Shown in pieces: positions 17,525-24,673 of a stretch of DNA of 64,000 nt (positions within the stretch are counted from its first letter, which is position 1; every line of letters starts with the position of its first letter). Made by a program: the position numbers and the translations under genes. The notes below the pieces were generated by a model. The model was not told where the DNA came from. It did not search any database and was given only the letters and a program-made list of their open reading frames with translations. The DNA lies in NCBI GenBank assembly GCA_018382295.1, contig JAGZQF010000005.1, positions 16,507 to 80,506 on the forward strand. The letters are read 5' to 3'. The stretch is from Collinsella sp. (lineage in GTDB: Bacteria > Actinomycetota > Coriobacteriia > Coriobacteriales > Coriobacteriaceae).

Positions 17525-17651
17525 GCAAGGTAGACTGATTGGGACGGGAGATGCCCGCCCGCAAGGGTTTGCTAAGCGACGGGGGCTTTCGCATCAGGGG
17601 TTACCGCGAAAGCTTCTGCCGGTTCGCAATTCCTTTATCGAGCGAAAGGAC

Positions 17652-18971
17652 ATGCAGATGAGTTTGGGAAAACTGACCGTCAACGGTCGTCAGGACGGTT
17701 TTTTGTGCGAGGGCAAGCCGTTCTTTTGGTTTGCCGATACGTGCTGGAGTGCGTTTACCAGCATCCCCGAGGCCGACTGGGACTACTATCTGACCCGCCG
17801 CGCCGAGCAGGGCATGAACGTGCTGCAGATTAACACGCTGCCGCAGTGGGATCGCTGCTGCCCCGATCTGGGCATTTGGCCCTATGCCAGCGAGGATGGC
17901 GTGCGCTTTGATTGGTCTCAACCCAACCAGGCGTATTGGGATCGCGCCGCCGCCATGTGCCGCGCTGCCGTCGAGCACGGCATTCGTCCGGCGCTCGTGC
18001 TCATGTGGTGCAACTACGTGCCCGGTACCTGGGGCGCTAAGATCGCCGAGCGTTGCGGTGCCGAGGTTATGCCGCGCGAGGAGGTCCGTGCCCACGTTGC
18101 CCGCGTCGTCGAGAACCTGGGCGAGTTCGATCCCGTCTATGTGGTGACGGGCGATACGGACTTTGCCGGCGCCGAGGCGATTGCCTATTACGAGGATGCG
18201 CTCGACGAGGTTGCGAAGCGTGCCCCCGGGGCCCTGCGCACCATGCATATCAATCGCGGTAACCGCACGATTCCCGCGCAGTATTTGGACCGCCTGGATT
18301 TCTATATGTTCCAGCCCGGCCACAACTACGAGGGCCAGCCCGAGGCTTGGCGTCTGCCGCAGGACTTTATCGCCAACTATCCCAAAAAGCCGATGGTCAA
18401 CTCCGAGCCCTGCTACGAGCAGATGGGTGCGTCGCGCAACGTGTACTGGCGTTTTACCGCCCAGGACTGTCGCGCGAGCGTGTGGTCGTCGATTCTCGCC
18501 GGTGCCAGCGCCGGCGTGACCTATGGCGCCCACGGCGTTTGGAACTGGCAGACCAGCAAGAGCCAGGGCTCGGTCCTGGGCGAGGGCTTTGACATGCCGT
18601 TCCGCTGGCAGGAGTGTCTGCAGTTTGCGGGCGTGTGGGATTTTGCCGCCATTGAGCACGTGCTTGCCGGCCTGGGCGCCACGGCTGGCGACGACGCCCT
18701 CGCCGTTATTCCGGCACAGGAACTACTCGACGACGCGCGCGAGGCCATCCGTGTGGCGCGTGTTGGCGAGCGTGTCGTCACCTATCTGCCGCGCACCACG
18801 GCGCTTACGTTTAAGCTCGATAGTGCGCGCGGCTGGTCGGCGACGGCCCTCGACATGGAGGCCAAGCGCATCGCCAAACTGCCCGTGCGCGACAACGGCG
18901 ACGGCACCGTGCGCGTGGCTCAGCATCCCTTTGAACACGACGCCCTGGTGATCCTGACTCCCGAGCGCTAA
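17652..18971 (+). CDS. DUF4038 apiosidase-like glycosidase
   Basis: 439 residues from the ATG at 17652, which follows CGAAAGGA; no signal peptide. The protein matches the DUF4038 family with its C-terminal collagen-binding-like domain, related to GH140 apiosidases. Typical features are FFWFADTCWSAF near the N-terminus, VVTGDTDF in mid-barrel, NSEPCYE around residue 260 and a Trp-rich segment (GVWNWQTSK). Conserved Asp and Glu in these motifs are the likely catalytic pair. It probably cleaves a branched pentose or other side chain of a plant glycan after uptake. It follows the PTS gene but has its own leader. Confidence 0.8.
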   Translation: MQMSLGKLTVNGRQDGFLCEGKPFFWFADTCWSAFTSIPEADWDYYLTRRAEQGMNVLQINTLPQWDRCCPDLGIWPYASEDGVRFDWSQPNQAYWDRAAAMCRAAVEHGIRPALVLMWCNYVPGTWGAKIAERCGAEVMPREEVRAHVARVVENLGEFDPVYVVTGDTDFAGAEAIAYYEDALDEVAKRAPGALRTMHINRGNRTIPAQYLDRLDFYMFQPGHNYEGQPEAWRLPQDFIANYPKKPMVNSEPCYEQMGASRNVYWRFTAQDCRASVWSSILAGASAGVTYGAHGVWNWQTSKSQGSVLGEGFDMPFRWQECLQFAGVWDFAAIEHVLAGLGATAGDDALAVIPAQELLDDAREAIRVARVGERVVTYLPRTTALTFKLDSARGWSATALDMEAKRIAKLPVRDNGDGTVRVAQHPFEHDALVILTPER

Positions 18972-19060
18972 CGCCCGAGCTTCGATTCCGAGTTTCTCCC
19001 TCGGCCCGGATCGCTTTTAACCCCCCTTTCTCCGACACCAACAACCCAGTCCCCTTTATA

Positions 19061-19127
19061 AGTTGCGGTGGAATAGTTCCTAAATGACAGCCCGGGCCGG
19101 TCAAACAGGAACTATTTCACCGCAACT
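19061..19127. repeat. GTTGCGGTGGAATAGTTCCT palindrome (25-nt spacer), copy 2
   Basis: Arms at 19061-19081 and 19107-19127 are inverted over 21 bp with one G-T position. The spacer is exactly 25 nt and differs from those of the other three copies. Confidence 0.85.
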
Positions 19128-19237
19128 GCTGTTGGGGCATTTGCGCCGGATGCGTAACAGTTCGGGCATTGCGTGGATACTAAGACCCATTCTCCATTAA
19201 AATGGTTTTCCGGACATCTAAGCGGGTGGGGGTTACC

Positions 19238-20782
19238 ATGAGGGACCTGGGAGACACAACCGCATATTTGCGCCGGGGCATACGGGAGATTCTGTGCCTG
19301 GCGCTTTTCTTTTTCACGTTTTTGGTCGGCGAGTACCTCTTTGACGTGCGCGTGGCCGAGTTTGTGCCGGCGAACGAGGTCGTTATCTACGAGAGCATCG
19401 TCGTCGGCGCGAGCGTGATCGGCTATTTTGTGCGTCCTCTCCTGTACTATCGCCGTCCCCAGACAATCGATGCAACGAGCGATATGACGGGCGTGCTGCT
19501 GGTGTCGGCATTGCTGCTGCTGATTATGGCGGCGCAGTTTCAGGTTGTGATTGCGGGCGGTCTGGTGGCGTGCTGCGCCCTGGGCTACTGCGGATCGACC
19601 GCTCATGCCAATCTGGCGCGGCGTTTTGCGCAGACGCCTTGTCTGGCACGTGCCGTGGCGGTTTCTTATGCTGCGGGCATTTTGGTACAGGTGCTCAACC
19701 ATATGGTGATGCCTGCGGGCATTCCTCAACAGTTTGTCCTTATTGCCTGTGCGATTGCGCTGGTTGGGCTGCTTCACGGTACCCGCCGAGCTAAATTACG
19801 CGATGAGTCCGCGCCCGAGTTCGAAGCCGAGATTGCCGAGCTATCGGTCGATGCGTCGGAGCATGGCGCCAAGTGGCGCGATAATCCCGAGGCAAAGGCG
19901 GCCTTCCAGGGTGCCGTAGTGCGCTTGACGGTGGCGACCGCCTGCCTCACCGGCGTATTCGCGGCTCTCAATGCCGGTCTTACGACCTCGCATGCCGCCG
20001 GCGCTATCGATCTGGGTGACTGGCCGCGCTTGCTGCTGGTTGTGAGTGCGCTTGCTGCCGGCGCCCTGTATGACCTGCGCGGACGCTCGTATATGAATAT
20101 CATCATGACGTGCGCCGCCATGCTGTCCACGCTCTCGTTCTTTGTGCTTATCACCGATGGCAACGGCGGCAATGCGCTCGCCGCCACGATTATCTTTTAC
20201 CTGGGCACGGGCTTTTTCGTGGTGTTCTTCACCGCGAAGTTCGCCGCGATTTCGATGTATGCCCGCTGGTCGTATCTGTGGCCGTGCATGGGCCGCGTCA
20301 TCAACAACATTTGCTCAATGCTTGTGACGGCTCCGGCGGTGGCGATCATCTCGAGCCAAAACGTGCTGATGGCGGTGGGTGTCGTACTCGTGCTGTTTGT
20401 CGGCATTGCGATCTCGCTGTTGGGGCAGTTTGGACAAGGCGTTGAGGATGAAGCGGGTCACAGGGGGCTGGCGTTTGCCACCGACGATCTTGGCGTGAGC
20501 CGTGCGCCCGAGCAGACCGACACGGTGCCCCTAGAGACGCCGGAGCTTTCGTTTGACGATCGACTCGACGGCTTTGTAGCCGCCTTTGGACTTACCAAGC
20601 GCGAGCGCGATGTACTGGAGGCGCTGGTCGTATCGGACGACAGCGTGCAGGACGTTGCGGCGGCGCTCTTCCTTTCGCGCTCCACGCTGTACCGTCACAT
20701 CGCCTCGATTAACAAAAAGACCGGCGCCGCCTCGCGCGTGGCCCTCATCAATTTCTTCTGGTCCTGGACACCCCAAGACTAG
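19238..20782 (+). CDS. LuxR-family regulator with multi-pass membrane N-terminus
   Basis: 514 residues from the ATG at 19238, chosen because of the GGGTGGGGG upstream; an ATG at 19202 is possible. The first ~400 residues form about 12 hydrophobic helices. After a linker, a LuxR-type HTH occupies the last 65 residues (LTKRERDVLEALVV, then DVAAALFLSRSTLYRHI). Membrane-bound LuxR regulators of this shape are abundant in Coriobacteriia and usually control adjacent catabolic genes. The ligand is unknown. It may sense a substrate directly through the transporter-like domain. A hairpin with a T7 tail terminates it. Confidence 0.88.
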   Translation: MRDLGDTTAYLRRGIREILCLALFFFTFLVGEYLFDVRVAEFVPANEVVIYESIVVGASVIGYFVRPLLYYRRPQTIDATSDMTGVLLVSALLLLIMAAQFQVVIAGGLVACCALGYCGSTAHANLARRFAQTPCLARAVAVSYAAGILVQVLNHMVMPAGIPQQFVLIACAIALVGLLHGTRRAKLRDESAPEFEAEIAELSVDASEHGAKWRDNPEAKAAFQGAVVRLTVATACLTGVFAALNAGLTTSHAAGAIDLGDWPRLLLVVSALAAGALYDLRGRSYMNIIMTCAAMLSTLSFFVLITDGNGGNALAATIIFYLGTGFFVVFFTAKFAAISMYARWSYLWPCMGRVINNICSMLVTAPAVAIISSQNVLMAVGVVLVLFVGIAISLLGQFGQGVEDEAGHRGLAFATDDLGVSRAPEQTDTVPLETPELSFDDRLDGFVAAFGLTKRERDVLEALVVSDDSVQDVAAALFLSRSTLYRHIASINKKTGAASRVALINFFWSWTPQD

Positions 20783-20784
20783 CT

Positions 20785-20827
20785 AACCACCACAAAGGGG
20801 ACAGGCACCTTTGTGGTGGTTTTTTTA
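20785..20827 (+). terminator. AACCACCACAAAGG hairpin acting as terminator
   Basis: Perfect 14-bp stem AACCACCACAAAGG / CCTTTGTGGTGGTT, loop GGACAGGCA, then T7. The stop codon of the LuxR gene is 3 bp upstream. This copy is the best-formed intrinsic terminator of its repeat family. Confidence 0.8.
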
Positions 20828-20928
20828 CCTGCAAAAATATGAATATGAGACATTTGTCACCTGCCGTTTTGGCGCTCAAAGGCATATGAATGTGATGTTG
20901 AGCGAAGCAGAACGGAAGGGGTGGGCCT

Positions 20929-21381
20929 ATGGCGTCTCGTGGTTGCTCGTCTAATAAAATTGCGGGCGCGCTTATCGCCGTGGTGGTCCTTGCCGCGGCG
21001 GTGACGCTTGTGCGGGCATACGGCTTTGGTGCCCGTGCCGACCAGGGAAAGAACGCCGCGCAAGCGTCGCTGAGTGATCGTGCTGCCGCTCCGGTGGCGG
21101 TCAAGCTTATCGAGAACGGCGAGACGCGGACGGTCTATGAGACCAACGATGCCGAGCTGGTCGCATCGACCTTCGCCGCGCTCGACGATTGCACCGTGGG
21201 AAGTGCGGTGGATGAGCGGATGAGCGACGCCGGTCGCACGCTCGTCTTTGTCTATGCAGATGGCTCGGAGCAATCGGTGGAGTTCGAGGGCGGGAATATC
21301 GTGTTCGACAAGACGGCATATCGCCTTGATGGTGCCGATGAACTGTGGCGACAGCTTGCCGCCATCAAGAACAGCCAATGA
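20929..21381 (+). CDS. Small membrane-anchored protein, unknown function
   Basis: 150 residues. One hydrophobic segment near residues 12-30 should anchor the protein with the rest outside. The soluble part is short, with alternating beta segments and no Cys pair or catalytic motif. It begins an apparent four-gene plus-strand group that continues with a zinc-ribbon protein and two lipoproteins. Gaps are 17-75 bp, so co-transcription is likely. Function unknown. Confidence 0.6.
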   Translation: MASRGCSSNKIAGALIAVVVLAAAVTLVRAYGFGARADQGKNAAQASLSDRAAAPVAVKLIENGETRTVYETNDAELVASTFAALDDCTVGSAVDERMSDAGRTLVFVYADGSEQSVEFEGGNIVFDKTAYRLDGADELWRQLAAIKNSQ

Positions 21382-21398
21382 AATGAGGGGTGTAAGGG

Positions 21399-22961
21399 AT
21401 GAGTGACTTGAGATTCTGCCCGGCGTGCGGGATGCAACTGCCGCGGGTCGCCGGCGTGCCGGTGCGATTTTGCCCGGGCTGCGGTGTTCGGCTTGAGAAC
21501 GTTGAGGACGATCCGGGTGTCGCGGAACCCGCAAATGGGGCAGCTGCCGATGATGGCGCGGGCGAAGGTTATGAGCCGAGTGCGGATGCGCCGGTCGATG
21601 TGCCGATGCAGAGTGCCGACACCGCGTCGCCGGTCCGCGGCGTGGCCGCAGCGGATGCTCCCCGCGTCGGCGACCTTGAGCTCCACACCGCATGCGATGC
21701 CTCTGGCGGCCAAGCGCTCGCGCAAGTGGCGCTGCCACGGGGTTGGCGTATCGAAGAGGCACATCTTGAGCGCAGCAGTAGCTTCGACTGCCCGATTTCA
21801 GTTGGCGTGACGGCGGCGGGCCCGGCGGGCGAACGCATTATGTATCGCTCCGAGCTCTGCTACGTGGACGCGGGCACCGTTGCCAAGCGTATCCCCACGC
21901 AAACCGAGCGCAAGGCGTTTCTGCACGTGGAGGCGGCGTGTGACGAGCTGGCTCAAGCCTGCGCGACGCAATTGGGCGCACGGGCGGAGGTTACGGCTGA
22001 GCAGCCCTATCCATCGAGCGCGGCAGGCGATATCGAACATGAGCGTGCTCGCGTAAAGCGCGAGGCGGCAAACGACTTTGCGATTCAGGGCTTTTCGATG
22101 GAACCGAGTGATGTGATCTATGAGTGCCGCATGCGTCGATATCGGCTCGCGGGCGCCCCGGTGCCTACCGAGCTTGCGGTGGCGGCCAAAGTCGAGGGCT
22201 ATGTGGCCTCGATTGGCGGAGTCGCGGGCTCTGTGGGTAAAGGCGTTGCCGCCGGGGCCGAGGCGCTGCTGGGCGCGGGCCTTTCGAGTGGGCTGATCGG
22301 CGGCGTTCTGGGCAAACGCCTGCGCGAGCGCCAGGCGGCTGCGGCGGCGGGTCAGCGCGCCGTGAAAGATCAGGCTCCGGATCAGGGCGATTACCCAGAC
22401 GGGGCGCCGTTCAAGCTGGGCGCGGCCGACCTGTTGCAGTGGCGTATCAGGGACAGCTTCTGCCTGGTTGCGCCAGAAGGCCGTCTGGACGAGGCGGCCT
22501 CCACGGCGCTTGCCTCAATGGCGTCGACCCTGCGGCTCAACCCGGAGCTTGCGCGCGAAGCGTGCACTCAAAAGCAGCAGATGGTGCTCGAGCAGCGTCA
22601 GCGCACGCAGATGAACATCGCCCAGCAGCAACAGCAGTTCGCAGCCTGGCAGCAGATGCATGCCTCGCAGCAAGCGGCGTTCGACAGCTACCAGCAGGCT
22701 TGGTTTGAACGCAGCGATCGTCAACACGCTGCGAACATGGCCGCCAGCGCGGCCAATTTCTCCAGTGCGGGTGTGGGAACGGGCGCGGCCTCGTATTCCG
22801 ATGCTATCCGCGGGGTCAACCATTACACCAGGCCCGACGGTACCGATGTCGAGGTTTCGGTGATGGCGGACCAAGCTTGGGTGAACGGCTCGGGCGACGT
22901 GATCGGCACGCGCGATGGATTTGAGCCCGGTTTTGGCTGGACGGAGTTGCCCCGTCAATAG
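21399..22961 (+). CDS. Zinc-ribbon protein of unknown function
   Basis: 520 residues. The N-terminus holds a zinc ribbon, FCPACGMQLP...RFCPGCG (residues 6-29). An acidic, Ala-rich linker of about 60 residues follows. The middle contains a Gly/Ala-rich hydrophobic stretch (SIGGVAGSVGKGVAAGAEALLG) and the C-terminal part is Gln/Met/Ala-rich (MNIAQQQQQFAAWQQM). The tail includes NHYTRPDGTDVEV and ends with GFGWTELPRQ. It resembles zinc-ribbon proteins encoded near SPFH/YdjI-type genes, but no named family was recognised. It sits 17 bp after the small membrane protein gene. Confidence 0.65.
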   Translation: MSDLRFCPACGMQLPRVAGVPVRFCPGCGVRLENVEDDPGVAEPANGAAADDGAGEGYEPSADAPVDVPMQSADTASPVRGVAAADAPRVGDLELHTACDASGGQALAQVALPRGWRIEEAHLERSSSFDCPISVGVTAAGPAGERIMYRSELCYVDAGTVAKRIPTQTERKAFLHVEAACDELAQACATQLGARAEVTAEQPYPSSAAGDIEHERARVKREAANDFAIQGFSMEPSDVIYECRMRRYRLAGAPVPTELAVAAKVEGYVASIGGVAGSVGKGVAAGAEALLGAGLSSGLIGGVLGKRLRERQAAAAAGQRAVKDQAPDQGDYPDGAPFKLGAADLLQWRIRDSFCLVAPEGRLDEAASTALASMASTLRLNPELAREACTQKQQMVLEQRQRTQMNIAQQQQQFAAWQQMHASQQAAFDSYQQAWFERSDRQHAANMAASAANFSSAGVGTGAASYSDAIRGVNHYTRPDGTDVEVSVMADQAWVNGSGDVIGTRDGFEPGFGWTELPRQ

Positions 22962-23035
22962 CGTGAGCGGGCTATGGGTGGATCGGTGTCGAGGCGTTGC
23001 TCGGCACTGTGATAAGAAACGGGAAAGGAACAACG

Positions 23036-23791
23036 ATGAGGGAGACGGTTATTTCGCGCACGGCGTTTGTCGCGGCGGCGGGAACGGCGTTGCTGACGCT
23101 TGCGGGGTGCGGTGGACAGCAGGCGCAGGACACGACGGGTTTTAACGACGATCGTCCGGTAAAGGACAAGATGGATGCGGGCTCGTCATCGGGCGATTCC
23201 GGTGATGCGGGCGTCGGTGCGGATACAGACAGCGGCTCGGCGGACGCGTTCGATACGTGGTCGGATGACTGCTGGGATGCGCACCGCAACATCAGCATCG
23301 CAGCGTTGCTCGAGCTTAAGGGCTGGCAGTTGCAGGAGTTTGCGTCGCAACAGGGTTATACCTGGCAAGATGCGCTCGAGATGTACGAGAACGAGGCAGG
23401 TCGCGTGCTCAGCGTCTGCAATATCAGCAAGGATGGCGCAACCGAATGGCTCGGCGAGGATGAAATCGGAAAGCTCGACAAGGGCGGCACCGGGAGTACC
23501 GTGATGTTTACGCTGCAGCTTGCGGGCTATTCGAGCTGCGAGGATGTTATCGCGGGCTTTTCCGTTCCGGTTGAGGACCGGGCGCAGATCACCTCGGGCT
23601 CGTGGATTGCGTGCGTCTACGGTTCCAACATGGCGCGCCACGTTGCCATGGTGAGCCCGATGGAAAACGGTGACTACCGCCTGGACCTCATTACCGAAGA
23701 GGCTATCAAGACCGGTACGTTTACCCAGGGCGGCGGTGCCCCCACGATTAACGAGTTTTGGCAGGAGAAGACCGGACGCGCGCTCGGCTAA
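23036..23791 (+). CDS. Predicted lipoprotein (paralogue of the next gene)
   Basis: 251 residues from the ATG at 23036 after GGAAAGGAAC. The signal peptide ends in LAGC, so lipidation on Cys25 is expected. The mature protein has a Ser/Asp/Gly-rich linker and then an alpha-beta domain: LELKGWQLQEFASQQGYTW, followed by GYSSCEDVIAGFSVP and a C-terminal FTQGGGAPTINEFW. The following gene has the same architecture. Probably surface exposed; role unknown. Confidence 0.75.
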   Translation: MRETVISRTAFVAAAGTALLTLAGCGGQQAQDTTGFNDDRPVKDKMDAGSSSGDSGDAGVGADTDSGSADAFDTWSDDCWDAHRNISIAALLELKGWQLQEFASQQGYTWQDALEMYENEAGRVLSVCNISKDGATEWLGEDEIGKLDKGGTGSTVMFTLQLAGYSSCEDVIAGFSVPVEDRAQITSGSWIACVYGSNMARHVAMVSPMENGDYRLDLITEEAIKTGTFTQGGGAPTINEFWQEKTGRALG

Positions 23792-23826
23792 GTGCGATGC
23801 GGCCAATAGCATAGTGAAGGACGAAC

Positions 23827-24504
23827 ATGATGAACGAGATGACGATGAGCCGTGCGGTCTTTGTGGCGGGCGCGGGCGCGGCGGCTTGCGCGCTGGCTGG
23901 CTGCTCGGGCACAACGGGCGGCGCCAAAGCAGCGAGCACGGCGGACGCCGCCTGCGTGGACGACAATGCCAACGTGACGGTCTATGCCGCGATCAACTTG
24001 GGTGGTGCCGATCTGGTGCGCCTGCTCAAACATCAAAATTATGAGTGGCAAGGCGAGAACGTGGGCTACGACGCCGCCGATGACGCGGGATTTTTCGCTT
24101 TTACCTTTTCCAAAGTTTCGAACGATGTGGACGAACTTGCGAACAGCGCGATACCGCTTTCGGAGTCCGAGTACGAGGAGCTTGAACCGGGCGGCGGAGA
24201 CGAAAGCGTCGCGATTCTGCTCTCGGTGGGCGGCTATACGAAGGGCGAGCGGGCGCTCATCGGCGCGATTGGCGATGCGGCGATGGTGCAGGAGAAATGC
24301 ACGATCAATGATGCCCTGTATTGGCTGGTCAAGGCGCTTGACGGCCACCGTTACGTGATTATGGCCAACGACACCGAAGACGATGGCGATAGCGCTCATG
24401 ACATCTATATCTACAATGAGTCTTTTATTCGCACCGGCTATCTGAGCGGCGGCGACCAGATCGATATCGACGAGCTCTGGAGCCGCCTGACCAACGCCTC
24501 GTAA
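23827..24504 (+). CDS. Predicted lipoprotein (paralogue of the previous gene)
   Basis: 225 residues with a lipoprotein signal peptide ending in LAGC. It aligns in layout with the preceding protein: LVRLLKHQNYEW, then SVGGYTKGERALIGAIG, then a C-terminal GGDQIDIDELW. Tandem lipoprotein paralogues with a zinc-ribbon partner suggest a surface or envelope system. It is the last gene of the group; two repeat hairpins follow at once. Confidence 0.75.
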   Translation: MMNEMTMSRAVFVAGAGAAACALAGCSGTTGGAKAASTADAACVDDNANVTVYAAINLGGADLVRLLKHQNYEWQGENVGYDAADDAGFFAFTFSKVSNDVDELANSAIPLSESEYEELEPGGGDESVAILLSVGGYTKGERALIGAIGDAAMVQEKCTINDALYWLVKALDGHRYVIMANDTEDDGDSAHDIYIYNESFIRTGYLSGGDQIDIDELWSRLTNAS

Positions 24505-24512
24505 CGCCCCAA

Positions 24513-24549
24513 AACCACCACAAGGGGGACAGGTACCTTTGTGGTGGTT
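24513..24549. terminator. AACCACCACAAGGG hairpin after the lipoprotein pair
   Basis: Stem AACCACCACAAGG / CCTTTGTGGTGGTT with loop like GGACAGGTA. It lies 8 bp after the stop codon. Confidence 0.6.
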
Positions 24550-24554
24550 CAATA

Positions 24555-24621
24555 AGTTGCGGTGGAATAGTTCCTGAATAAGGCTTGGGGGTCTTAAAAC
24601 AGGAACTATTTCACCGCAACT
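24555..24621. repeat. GTTGCGGTGGAATAGTTCCT palindrome (25-nt spacer), copy 3
   Basis: Arms at 24555-24575 and 24601-24621 with a 25-nt spacer. It lies between convergent genes, directly next to another repeat hairpin. Confidence 0.85.
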
Positions 24622-24673
24622 GCTGAGGGGACGGGTTGTGGAAACGGCTGCCGTGGTGGACTCGGGCTGTCTG

